Below, in pieces: positions 10,540 to 20,223 of a stretch of 64,000 nucleotides of DNA. How positions within the stretch are numbered: position 1 is the stretch's first letter; each line of letters opens with the position of its first letter. The notes beneath the pieces were generated by a model. That model worked only from the letters and a program-made list of their open reading frames with translations. It was not told where the DNA came from and did no database searches. A program made the translations under genes and the position numbers. Location of the stretch: positions 39,914,579 to 39,978,578 of the forward strand of contig OY829542.1 in NCBI GenBank assembly GCA_963691705.1. Direction: 5' to 3'. The DNA is from Viola odorata. Lineage: Eukaryota; Streptophyta; Magnoliopsida; Malpighiales; Violaceae.

Positions 10540-11235
10540 GATAGGGGATGCCTCCGTGATAGGGGCTTCCTCCGTGATAGGAGCTTCCTCCGTGCTAGGA
10601 GCTTCCTCCGTGTTATGAGCTTCCTCCGTGATAGGGGCTTCCTCCGTGATAGGGGCTTCCTCCGTGATAGGGGCTTCCTCCGTGATAGGAGCTTCCTCCG
10701 TGATATGAGCTTCCTCCGTGATATGAGCTTCCTCCGTGCTAGGAGCTTCCTCCGTGTTATGAGCTTCCTCCGTGATAGGAGCTTCCTCCGTGTTATGAGC
10801 TTCCTCCGTGATAGGGGCTGCCTCCGTGATAGGGGCTTCCTCCGTGATAGGAGCTTCCTCCGTGTTAGGAGCTTCCTCCGTGTTATGAGCTTCCTCCGTG
10901 TTAGGAGTTGCCTCCGTGATAGGAGCTTCCTCCGTGATAGGGGCTTCCTCCGTGATAGGAGCTTCCTCCGTGTTAGGAGCTTCCTCCGTGATAGGGGCTT
11001 CCTCCGTGATAGGGGCTTCCTCCGTGTTATGAGCTTCCTCCGTGTTAGGAGTTGCCTCCGTGATAGGGGCTTCCTCCGTGATAGGAGCTTCCTCCGTGAT
11101 AGGGGCTGCCTCCATGATAGGGGCTTCCTCCGTGATAGGAGCTTCCTCCGTGTTAGGAGCTTCCTCCGTGTTATGAGCTTCCTCAGCGATAAGAGCTTCC
11201 TCCATGGTAGGAGCTTCCTCCGTGTTATCAGCTGA
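10540..11235 (+). repeat. 18-bp minisatellite, about 39 units, in J
   Basis: The unit is close to AGGGGCTTCCTCCGTGAT, with variants at a few positions (AGGAG, GTTATG, GTGCT). Because 18 is a multiple of three and no unit holds a stop in certain frames, the array is open on both strands: FLRDRS-type hexapeptides on plus (10504-11235) and TEEAPI-type hexapeptides on minus (11271-10486). The array lies where coding sequence would be in a full element. Confidence 0.95.
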
Positions 11236-11842
11236 AGTTTCCGTATATATTGAGTTTACGGAAAAAATCATATCTTATTCATACGTGCTCGGAATTTCCT
11301 GGATAATAGCTCGATTTGAAGATAGTTTAAAGGGCTATAATTCTCATGAAGACATCTAAGTGAGATATCGGAGTTTAGCAGGCACGATTGAGCCTCAAAG
11401 TGACGCCACTGATTGCAGCCTAGTCCTGCTTTATATCTGGTCATTTATCATGACGGTGGGTGAGATAAATGATAATTTAGAATATTATCTGGCAGGTGAA
11501 TATCTACCCTGGATGAACATTGATATGACTTATCGGGTGAATATCTACCCCGTTTGAAGAGCCCTCATAATGTCATGAGGTCAGTCTCTCATCACCGAAA
11601 AAGGTCTCCAACGACATGTCATTCTCCTTCGTAAAGGCAAGGAGTGGAGCGGGAATTAAACAACGGCCGAGTTCCTTGTTTATTCCCCTAAGGTATCGCT
11701 ATCACCTTTAAGATTATCATTTTCCCCTTCTTAGAGGAAGCTAACCGAAGTTAGCAAACTCTGTTACTGTTAGTGTATTTGTACAGCTAACAATGCAGGT
11801 ACTCAAGTGGAGTACAGATTGAAATCTTGGGGAATGTGAAAG
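11236..11842 (+). other. J interior, non-coding
   Basis: No motif is recognised. A short repeated phrase, GTGAATATCTACCC, occurs twice near 11497 and 11536. Frames are short. Confidence 0.4.
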
Positions 11843-12035
11843 CGTGCAATATTGCGGGTAGCTACGGCATAAAACCGCACAATTTGTAGGTGGCCTATAG
11901 TGTAAAGCCGCGTCAATATTGCAGGTAGCTCCGAGCAGCGTAAAACCACGAAAATATTGCAGGTAGCTATGCCGTAAAACCGCACAAATTGTAGGTAGCT
12001 TATGGCGTAAAGCCGCGTCAATATTGCAGGCGGCT
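11843..12035 (+). repeat. Array of ~34-bp units in two alternating types in J
   Basis: Units carrying AATATTGCAGGTAGCT and ending AAAACCGCAC alternate with units carrying ATTTGTAGGTGGC or ATTGTAGGTAGC and ending AAGCCGCGTC, making a ~70-bp higher-order unit. About 5-6 units are present. Confidence 0.8.
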
Positions 12036-12510
12036 TACAGCAAAGCTGGATCCAACGAGCTTGGATGGAAAAAGTGACATCAACAACACCCCGATATGCG
12101 CGGGTGAAAGCTTCTAAGGGTAACTAGTACTTGTCATTACATGTTATTTTTACTAACCTGGCAAGACAACATTTGAGAATGCGCAGGAAAGTCGATGAAA
12201 TATCGAAATAGCGAAGAGACTAACGCCCACAAAGGCAGCGAGATTACGCAAGAATTTATTACTGCCTACGGGGTATCTTTTGTCATTAGCGCGGGAATAC
12301 ATTCTCAGTGATGGGAGCAATGGTACACCATCTTATTTGTGACATCTCCTTCCCAGTGCTGAAATGCGCATTCTTAGTCATGTCGCGATATCAAGAAGAA
12401 TACCTTGTTATTATTATCTGCCCATGATTTGGCTGACTACATGGTGGTCTCGTGATGACACCATCTTCATCAGCAAGCTATGACATTGCTTTGCTACAGT
12501 GTTGTGTCCC
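12036..12510 (+). other. J segment homologous to the 3' UTR of element I
   Basis: The run CTGGAT..GAGC..GGATGGAAAAAG through CATTACATG, TGCGCAGGAAA and GAAGAGACTAACGCCCA parallels 63060-63320 of element I in the same order. Near 12355-12390, GAAATGCGCATTCTTAGTCAT parallels the last 30 bases of the window. It ties J to the Retand-like family at the 3' end as well as at the LTR ends. Confidence 0.8.
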
Positions 12511-12833
12511 CGTCAGCGTTATCTGTTCGGGTTCACCGTCAGCGTTATCTGTTCGGGTTCACCGTCAACGTTATCTGTTCGGGTTACCATCAGCGTTATC
12601 TGTTCGGGTCACCGTCAGCGTTATCTGTTCGGGTTCACCGTCAGCGTTATCTGTTCGGGTTCGCCGTCAGCGTTATCTGTTCGGGTTCGCCGTCAGCGTT
12701 ATCTGTTCGGGTTACCGTCAGCGTTATCTGTTCGGGTTCACCGTCAGCGTTATCTATTCGGGTTCGCCGTCAGCGTTATTAGTTCTGGCTTATCGCCAAA
12801 ATTATCAGTTCTGGTTTATGACCAGCGTTATCG
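12511..12833 (+). repeat. 26-bp minisatellite, about 10 clear units, in J
   Basis: The unit is close to CAGCGTTATCTGTTCGGGTT plus six bases (CACCGT, CGCCGT, or shortened to ACCGT). The last two or three units are decayed (TTAGTTCTGG). Since 26 is not a multiple of three, one array gives three overlapping spurious frames with the same rotating peptides. Confidence 0.93.
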
Positions 12834-13114
12834 CCACGACATCACCGCTATCAACTTGGTCGACATCCTTTCTGTGGCCAATAGTTCTCGAAAGCGTTCG
12901 GTTCGCGTTGCCTGCTTTGCTGTCGTATATCTGGTACAAAGATACCGAGTTCTGATAGATATCGGGAATGAAAATACATTGCTTGAATGCCAGAAGAGTC
13001 AGAGAAACTCGAAAATCCTCATGAACCTACCGCGTCGTGAAGGAAATACTACTCCTCTAGAAGTCGAGAATGAAGCCCTTGGTAAACACTCGGGCTCGTT
13101 TTCAGTTGGGCTTA
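12834..13114 (+). other. J 3' end before the LTR
   Basis: Non-coding. The bases before the 3' LTR (GGGCTCGTTTTCAGTTGGGCTTA) are not a clear polypurine tract. Confidence 0.5.
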
Positions 13115-13566
13115 TGATAACAATTGATATACCCCCAGGGCATTTTAGTCCGGGCAGGGGGTGCGTCATCTTCAGCTACTGTAGGGCCCGCCTAGCCTCT
13201 TGCTAGTCCTGCTACCGGGGGGTGGTCGACATCAGTAGAGGGGCCCATCCAACACGATATGGCGCTTATTCCCACACCCGGTACGCCATAAGTATTGACA
13301 TCCCAAGACAGCACTCCCGACCAAATATCCTATAAATACCCCCTCCTAGGTAGAAAAGGAGGAGGACTCTCTCTCTACTCTCTCTCACTACTACTCCTAC
13401 ATACCCCTTATATTTCGCTACTTATACTGACTTGATCATCGGAGTACCTGCGCCGGGGACCCCCTCCGGCGCCTTGCAGGTGTAGCGGCGGTGAGGACCA
13501 CCCCCTCAGAGGTGAATATCGCCAAGATTCTTCCTACCCCGGGTATAATCGAATCATATTTTATCA
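13115..13566 (+). repeat. J 3' LTR (452 bp)
   Basis: Nearly identical to the 5' LTR; I noticed a few substitutions (for example GATCGTC against GATCATC near 13435) and one or two single-base length changes. The TATA box is at 13331-13338. Confidence 0.95.
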
Positions 13567-13571
13567 CACCC
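13567..13571. repeat. Right target-site duplication of J (CACCC)
   Basis: Matches 9435-9439 exactly. Confidence 0.95.
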
Positions 13572-15388
13572 GAGGTCCCGCTGCTTCCAGGGGGGAGAAG
13601 GCACTTGTCGGTTGCCTGACACCCCGCGCGTGGGGTTGCCTCTGGCTTCTTCTCTTGCTTTGGTGGTGAATTCTCCGAGGTAACCTTCTTCTAACAAACG
13701 CTCTATCGCTAACTTTAATTCTCTACACACGTCGGTGGATTGCCCTCTGGCCTTATGGAATTTACAGAAAGCATTTTCCCTTCCTCTCATGATCACTCCC
13801 GGTTTCACAGGGGCTAGATAACGGATTGGCAGGTTCCGCTGCTGAATAATTGCTAAGATCTCCGCCCGCAGAAGTATGAGGGAAGGAAGGTCAGGGTCGT
13901 AGATTCGACATTTAAGCGGGTCCGCTTATCACTGAGCGTTCGAGCCACCGACTCTTCCTCTAGAAAAGTTACCTTTCTGTCGATTCGATGCTTTGGGGAT
14001 GTGATCTTTCCGCTGGGCGTATTCGTCACCAGGGTGAGTGTCGTGGGTCGCACTGGCCTGAGTGGCGGGGACTAGAGGCGCGCCCCGCGGCATGTTTCGC
14101 ATTCTATCTCTATATTCCTCCTCCTCTATTCTCGCATAGTTGTGAGCCTTCAGCCTTAACGCATCTAAGGTTGCCGGGGGATCCACCATTAACGTGTCCC
14201 TCAACTTTTCGTAGCCATAGTTTCGCTTCAAGGCCTCTATGGCAAAATCAATAGTAATACCTAGTGTCAATGATATTTCCATGTCGAAACGACCGAGATA
14301 GCCTTTTAAAGAATCTTCTGGCTTCCTGTGTATGTCCAACAAGGCTGCGGCAGACTTCCGGATGGGGATAGCTATGCTGAAGTGACTTTTAAACTTAGCC
14401 TCTAGATGTAAGAAATTATCGATCGACCGGGCAGAGAGTCCTTCAAACCAGAGGCGGACTACCCCTGACAACGTCATGACGAATATTTGATACAATGACA
14501 AATTGCATGAAATCTTTCACCTTGTTGAGGTGGGAGATGGGATCTTTAGTGCCCTCGTACGACTCTGTAGGGAGCTTAACGTGTCGGCTGACCCTATGGC
14601 GTCTTATACTATGGCTGAACAGATGACCTGAGGTGTCATCCAGGATTTCACGGTCATGCCGAGATGGAAAAATTTCAAAGTGGCGTCTGTGCCCTCGAGG
14701 CTCGGGGGTACGCTGCTGCCTAGGGGATCGACTGTGGCCCCTAGGTGAACGGGTTCGATGTCTTCTACTGCTCGATCTTTCACTTCGCTCAAGAGATATT
14801 TCTCTGTCCGCCTCCTCTCTCCTACCGTCCCAACGTTCTCTATAGTCATCCTGTTGTCGTTCTACTTGGGAGATGGGAACTTGCGGTGCTTGGAGTATGT
14901 AAGGCTCTACCCGTCCATCGGTGAGTTGTACAAAGCTGAATGGCGTACTCAACGCAGGTAAAGTTGGAGGAATGCTCACATGCCGCCGAGGCGACATCGG
15001 TCGATCGGTAACGATAGACGGGGTGAAAACAAACTGAGAAGGCACGCCCGATCCAGGAACACTGGATGTAAACCCCTGCTGCTAGCTCAGTTAAGTAATC
15101 TAGATGAGCACGAAGGGCCGAGATTGAACTTGCAAAAGGATTGTTGGCACCACCCATTCCGGAACTTGCAGGAGGGGGAGTGGAATGACTAGATCCGGCC
15201 ACCTGAGAAAATGGGGCACCCGTTTGGGAAAGCGATGTGTTTCTTGTCAATCCAAAAAGGAGGTCCGTCTACGCCGAGAAAGCTCCATGCGATGTGGTGA
15301 AGATACTAGACAAAGACGTAGGAAAAAGTTCCCTGCGAGTGTGGGTACTGTGAGAGTGAGGGGGTGTAGATTCTGAATTTGAGGCCAT
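13572..15388 (-). pseudogene. gag: Element B gag, broken
   Basis: The start is Met at 15388 (MASNSESTPPHSHSTHTRRE), equivalent to the I gag start at 34771. A stop and frame changes follow near 15270 and 15075. An Arg/Ser-rich tract is at about 14690-14800 (RSPRGHSRSPR). The capsid core (14501-13929) has CQIF-like YQIFVMTLSGVVRLWFEGL, with part of the KDFVQFQTHSDAALC segment missing near 14500. The C-terminal frame (13808-13554) carries a knuckle-like FCKFHKARGQSTDVC and LERLLEEGYLGEF. It ends where J was inserted. Compared with A, the sense codons at TDVCREL and EEGYLGEF show that the A stops are mutations. Confidence 0.85.
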
Positions 15389-15472
15389 GATCCTTCAATT
15401 CCTAGAAAGAATAGAGCTTGGTTATTAAGGAAGCTCACTTAATTAACCAAGACTCTCAATGAAAGCACCATT
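15389..15472 (-). other. Element B leader and primer-site hairpin
   Basis: On the minus strand TGGTGCTTTCATTGAGAGT lies at 15470-15452; GCTTTC-ATT-GAGAGT can pair. It is the same arrangement as in A, I and J. Confidence 0.6.
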
Positions 15473-15988
15473 TGATAAGAGTCTGAGATTCGTCGAGTAG
15501 GATCGGCCAAAGCGGGGTTGCTCAGGAACACTGTTCTGGTTGTCTTGGTCACCTGCAAAGCGCCGGAGGGGGTCTCCAGCGTAAACACTCCGATGCTCAA
15601 GTTAGTACGAGTGGAGAAAATAGTAGGGGTTCAGCACGCTGTCTTAGGCTTACCCTTTTGTTTTGAATGGTGGGGGTATTTATAGGCGAAGGAAGGGCCT
15701 TGCCGACAGGGGGTAGGTTTTACCTCTAGTAGATGTCGCTCGGGTGCTAGGGAGTGACGTAATACAAGGTGACGTCACATAGAGTGACATCATGTGTGAC
15801 CTGGGATGGGATGACGCCGTGCCGATGTCGCGTGAGATCCCCCCCGTTGGTGTCTACCATCCTAGAGCTCGCTACCAGGCTAGGGGCGGCAGGAACAGCA
15901 CCAGGTCCCTGCAGATATCTACAGTGCTCTGGCCATGTCGCCGGGTGAGAAGGCGGGAATGCCCCTAGAGTCGTGTCAATAGTTATCA
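15473..15988 (-). repeat. Element B 5' LTR (516 bp)
   Basis: On the minus strand it starts TGATAACTATTGACACGAC and ends AGACTCTTATCA. The TATA box (minus) is at 15677-15684. Its start resembles the I LTR start (TGATAACTATAGAAGC) more than that of A or J. Outside the start the D LTR continues with GCAGA (15989-15993). Confidence 0.88.
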
Positions 15989-16768
15989 GCAGAAAACAAG
16001 TAGGATGCAATTTCGGGTTTTACTTGTTTGACGACTCGAGTATTGCGGACTAGAGAAGGAACAAGGTTCGATCATATGAACAATGGGTATAGATTTGAAG
16101 AGAGAACTCTCAATTTTATCAAAATAACAACCAACTCAATAATGGAGCTAAATGGCTCTTTATAAAGAGTTTACAAGCAAACCCTAATAGGAATAGAAGT
16201 ACGAGTTCTAATTAAGGAAATTAACTTAATTAACTAATTAATCAATTAACCAATTAACTAATTAACTAATTAAAGTAAATATATATATATTTAAATACAT
16301 TCCAGCAGCCCATCTCGAGTTCTCCATCATCGGGCCAAGGTTTGGGCCGAAACCTCAAGTTGTATGTTGTCTCGCGCATAGACTGCGCACCATAATGTCG
16401 ACTTCGATAACTTTTAAACCACTGGACCAAATGAGCAGAAACGTGTCCCAACCGAAAGCTAACATCCAGACGTTTCCAAAATGTGGTGGATCGAACAATT
16501 CGGACTTGTACAACGCCAGCTAGGTCCGAACAAAGTTGCCCGATACGTCTTGGAATCCTTGTCTGCGTAGGACTACTATCAATGGGAATGTTGGCTTGAT
16601 CTTTTTGATGCTCCACTCATCCAAATGTCCTAAAATTTGTACACAGTAAGCACAACACATAGAGGTTTCCATCAAGCCTTTCTGATCCCTGATCGGACTC
16701 CATATGCTCTATCATGTCTTGACGCTTTTGTCCATGTAGTCGCGTGATACGTCTTGGGATCGTATCAG
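15989..16768 (-). repeat. Element D 5' LTR, 780 bp retained
   Basis: On the minus strand it begins TGATACGATCCCAAGACG. Bases 16768-16333 match the D 3' LTR fragment. Bases from about 16280 to 16020 match the G LTR (AGGGTTTGCTTGTAAAC, ACCCATTGTTCA, GAACCTTGTTCCTTCTC). An AT-rich block of TTAATTAA-type repeats and an (AT)n run lie at 16200-16290. The LTR is interrupted at 15989 by B. The 116-codon minus frame inside it is an LTR frame, not a gene. Confidence 0.85.
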
Positions 16769-17984
16769 AGAATTATTTATGCAAGAGTCACATAGTGGTG
16801 GCTTAATGGGTCACTTTGGGGTGACTAAGACTCTTGATGTTCTTAAGGATCATTTTTACTGGCCCTATATGAAACGTGACGTGGTCTGCATCGTTGCTAG
16901 GTGTCTAGTGTGCTGAAAGGCCAAATCTAAGGTGGCCAATCATGGTGAATGCATGCCTTTACCTGTACCTTCCCACCTTTGGACCGATCTGTCCATGGAT
17001 TTTGTTGTGGGTTTGCCTAAGTCTCGGCAAAGGAAGGATAGTATTTTTGTCGTAGTAGATAGATTTTCTAAGATGGCACATTTCATTCCGTGTGCTACTA
17101 CTCACGATGCGACTGCAATTGCTGACTTATTCTTTAAGGAAGTGGTACGTTTGCATGGCATACCCTTATCTATTGTCAGTGATAGAGATAGTAAGTTCCT
17201 GAGCCACTTTTGGCGCATTTTGTGGAGGAGACTTGGTACAAAATTACTATTTTCTACATCCTACCATCCGCAAACTGACTGCCAAATAGAGGTAGTGAAT
17301 CGAACCTTAGGTTCCTTGTTGCGCACCTTGGTTCGTAAGCATGTGTCTACATAGGTATAGTGTCTACCATTTATTGAATTCTCTTACAACCGTTCTATTC
17401 ATTCTACAACTCATTATTCACCTTTCGAGCTTGTGTATGGTTTTAATCCTATGACACTTTTGGATTTGATCCCTTTGCCTGTAAGTGATGTTTCTAGCTT
17501 AGATGGAGCAAAGAAAGCAAACTTGGTGAAGAAGCTACACGAGAAGGCCAAGTACAACATAGAATTAATGAATGGGAAGTTGGCGAACAAGAGAAATAAA
17601 GGAAGAAAGACGGTATCCTTCAATGTAGGTGATTCAGTGTGGCTACACTTACGTTGGGAATGATTTCCAACCCAACGCCATGGTGAAATGTCTGACAGAG
17701 GCGATGGTCCATTCCAGATCGTCAAGAAGATCCAAAACAATGCCTACAAACTTGACTTACTAGGTGAGTATGGTTCTGTGAGTGCCATTTTCAACGTTTC
17801 TGACTTAACATTATTTGATGTAGGTGATGATGTTGATGATGCTGATGCGACTGATGCTGGTACAGATTCGAGGGTGAATCCCTTCCAAGTGGGAGGGAAT
17901 GATGCGAATCCACGCATACCTTTACCACCTAATGGACCAATGGCTCGAGCGAGGAGCAAGGAGTTGCAGGTGAGACTCTCCTAG
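16769..17984 (+). pseudogene. pol: Element E integrase
   Basis: Integrase inserts the element cDNA. The zinc-binding part reads ESHSGGLMGHFG...RCLVC, with the His and Cys pairs present. A stop follows at 16915. The core frame (16932-17354) has [10 protein letters not shown] (first Asp), [15 protein letters not shown] (second Asp) and [13 protein letters not shown] (Glu), so the DDE triad is kept. A stop near 17352 and one near 17661 break the C-terminal part, which holds YNRSIHSTT, FELVYGFNP, GDSVWLHLR and GPFQIVKKIQNNAYKLDL. The last stretch, FNVSDLTLFD to DSRVNPFQVGGND and ARARSKELQ, crosses into the LTR at 17900. Three nonsense changes make it inactive. Confidence 0.88.
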
Positions 17985-18918
17985 CTTATCTACAAGGAGT
18001 TACAATGCGAGACACTCATCGAAGAAGCTGTGTTGCGCGAGAAGAGTCCGCGAATCATGACACTACTCGTGGCCGAAACTGCCCACGACGTGATGAAGCC
18101 CATTCCAGAGGCGTCAGCAGATTTGCCAACAATCTCGGCATCATCACATCTGGACAACAACGTGATGACGCCCATATCAGAAGCATATATTTCCAGCCGA
18201 CGTGATCACGCCGGACCAGCGACGTGATCATGTTGGAAATAGAAGGGGAGGTTTTCTGGCCCGAAGCTTCGACATGATCACGTCACTCCTTCGACGTGAT
18301 CACGCTGAAAATAGAAGGGTGCCTTTCCGTGATCGAGCTCTCGACCTGATCACGCTGCCTCTCGACATGATCACGCCCGCGCTGTTTCCAACTTTGCGCC
18401 AAAAGAAAGGAAATCTTTGACTTTCCTTTATTTGGTTGACAATTCTATTATTGGATTTAATTAGTTATTTACTTAATTATTTTTAATTAGTTTGATTATC
18501 TAATTAGAAGTAAATTAAGGAAAAGACTCCTATTGTAAGGATTTTAGGTTTCTCCTATTTAAAGGAGTCACCCTCTTTATTATTTGGTTACGTTATCTTT
18601 CAAATAAAATATCAAGAATTTTCTAAATTGTTTTTCGCAAACCTTATCCCTCATTGAGTCCGGACACACGATTAGGATAGCAAGTAAAACCCAAAAGTCC
18701 ATTCCATTAGTTCGTTTACTCTAGGTTGGTTCTCACAGGTTGAGTTCAGGGTTAAAGATCCGAATTAGGAACCCCTCTTGATTCGTTAGGGTTGGTTAAC
18801 ACAGGTTGTTAACAGGATCGAACATATAAGGCAAGCTATCTATCTTCCGCAATGAAATCCAAGCCTAGAACTAGATCAAATACGTGCTACGAGCCTCGGG
18901 CAATCCAGGATCGTATCA
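17900..18918 (+). repeat. Element E 3' LTR (about 1.0 kb)
   Basis: The start TGATGCGAATCC follows the purine run GGGAGGGAA and corresponds to TGATACGATTCC of the G LTR. The end GGATCGTATCA is the same as the G LTR end. A TATA-like TATTTAAA at 18556-18563 lies within a CTCCT/AGGAG dyad. The 72-bp tandem repeat is in its first half. The end is firm; the start is inferred from the D and G junctions. Confidence 0.65.
18050..18380 (+). repeat. 72-bp tandem repeat with paired CGTGATCACG palindromes
   Basis: Sites of the form C-N-TGATCA-Y-G start at 18201, 18223, 18273, 18295, 18345 and 18366. They come in pairs 21-22 bp apart, and equivalent sites repeat every 71-72 bp from 18201 on. Weaker copies at 18089, 18139 and 18161 extend the pattern upstream. 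CGTGATCACG is a perfect 10-bp palindrome (18201-18210 and 18295-18304). About four to five units. Confidence 0.85.
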
Positions 18919-20223
18919 ACGTCAATAGGCTCTCGTATTTCACACACACTTTAATAATCACACTAACTCACCCACTCTTATCTCCAACGCAAACCAAGTA
19001 ATTAAGCTTAGCACAAGACTCTAAGACTCAAATGAGCACAAGGAATGGAAAGGAAACAAAGCTTAGAAGGAAAGGTAGAGAAGGCCGAATTGGTGTTCAA
19101 GAAATTGATTGGTTTGAACACCAATAAGACCTAGAGTAGATAGATGTAGGAAACAAGAGAAGAAAACTCAACACACTAAAGGGAAGGCTAGCTCAAACGG
19201 AAAACTCAAGAAGAAAAGAACAAGAACGAAAATTTAATTCACAAAATTTGAAAAATAATTTGGAGGGAAAAATCCGCACTAGTGTTCTTGACAAAAATTT
19301 CACTTTAAAATAATATAATTCACTTCAAATGCACACACACATGTAGTCTCTTCCTTATGACTCAATTGTGTTCTTCTTCTTTTTTTGAATTTTAGGAACT
19401 TGATCTATATATTTTTTTTAATTGATCTTTGTTTTAGTTCCTCTCTTTTCTTTTCTAATTTTTTTTATAAATTGAGTGCAAGAGAGCTCACTTGTATGAC
19501 ATGTATTTTTGAAAATAGAAGTGAAAGACAAGTAGTTTTGCAAGTGAAAAAAATTTCTCAGTAAATGCCAAAAACTATGATGTGGCAAGTCAAAGTGAGG
19601 TGTCAAGTTTTGTATGGATGACAATGCAAATGATGTGTCAAGTAATGTGGTTGTGTATGACAAGCAAAAGGTGTATAAGGATTTAGCCCTAGGGTCGGCT
19701 GTGTGAGGCTAAGTGGAGTAGTGAGCAAGCTGAAATGCTTGGCTCACAATGAGAGATGTGGCCGGCTAAGAGGTGAGCACAAAAAGATGATAACTAGCTA
19801 GCAAACAAGTAAGTCCACATGGCTCTCATGGCTCATCATTGGAAGCTCCAACACAACAAGCATTCACACTTAAAGAAGATGAAGATTTCAGTCACAAAGA
19901 TGACAATAAACACTAAATATTTCAGGAATTGTGTTTATGCAAGTCAAATCACTAAAGATAAATATTTTGACCTAAATCGGAAAAGTTCCCAAATTAAATA
20001 TAAGTGAAGCCGACGGTAGGAAACAATGTTTCAACCGTAGAAATGGTGATTGAAGAGTTTTCAATCGTAGAAACGGTGAGAAAATAAAGTTTAGCAATTT
20101 AGAGGAACAACCATGAAATGAAAAAAAATCCACACAAAAGTAGATGTCTACGGTAGAGAAGATGATTCTAACCGTTGAAAATGAGCCAAAATGAGGTTTA
20201 CCAACCTAGAAGACAACCTTGAA
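18919..20223. other. AT-rich stretch without recognised genes
   Basis: Frames are short and show no motif. Around 20010-20180 a phrase like CAACCGTAGAAATGGTGA recurs imperfectly three or four times. It may be the interior of a minus-strand element whose LTR edge is at 20238, but no gag or pol motif supports this. Confidence 0.4.

Larger units (their letters stand above)
9440..13566 (+). mobile_element. Element J: complete non-autonomous Retand-related LTR retrotransposon (4127 bp)
   Basis: Two nearly identical LTRs (9440-9888 and 13115-13566) face the same way and are flanked by the perfect 5-bp duplication CACCC. The interior has no gag or pol motif on either strand. Instead it holds a leader with a primer-site-like sequence, an 18-bp minisatellite, a ~34-bp array, a stretch that matches the 3' UTR of element I (12036-12400 against about 63120-63340 and 63960-64000), and a 26-bp array. 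LTR ends (TGATAA/TTATCA) and leader match the Retand-like elements. It must have been moved by proteins from another element, most simply one of that family. Confidence 0.93.
8483..15988 (-). mobile_element. Element B: Retand-like element, truncated in RT and split by J
   Basis: On the minus strand: LTR 15988-15473, primer-site region, gag 15388-13567, then insertion J, then protease and the first part of RT to about 8483, where it breaks and D sequence begins. Removing J with one copy of its CACCC duplication rejoins gag to protease. B lies inside the 5' LTR of D. Its 3' LTR and most of pol are deleted. Confidence 0.85.
4674..16768 (-). mobile_element. Element D: decayed chromovirus-like Ty3/gypsy element, split by B
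   Basis: On the minus strand the 5' LTR is 16768-15989. Element B interrupts it, then D resumes at about 8482 with leader, gag, a charged spacer, a 415-codon ORF, the pol C-terminal end and a 3' LTR that starts at 5087 and breaks at 4674. Its leader and spacer match element G (29349 onward), so D and G are one family. The LTR 3' end and primer site were lost at the B/D junction near 8483. D is inserted into the integrase of element E. Confidence 0.8.
16769..18918 (+). mobile_element. Element E: chromovirus-like element, 3' end (integrase and 3' LTR)
   Basis: Integrase sequence begins abruptly after the D LTR start at 16768, so D inserted into E. The 5' part of E would lie left of the window or is lost. 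The pol frame ends inside the 3' LTR, a layout known for some chromoviruses of the CRM group. I place it there only tentatively. Confidence 0.78.

Noticed and set aside
10540..11235. CRISPR-like or bacterial repeat array
   Set aside because: Contiguous 18-bp units without spacers.
10486..11271. Long acidic TEEAPI-repeat protein (261 codons, minus) or FLRDRS-repeat protein (243 codons, plus)
   Set aside because: Both are readings of the same 18-bp minisatellite on opposite strands inside a non-autonomous element. There is no independent evidence of coding.
12452..13206. Overlapping frames with RQRYLFGF-type repeats
   Set aside because: A 26-bp repeat read in three rotating frames; an artefact of the array.
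16266..16616. 116-codon minus-strand ORF as a gene
   Set aside because: It lies inside the D 5' LTR; the matching part of the 3' LTR does not preserve it.
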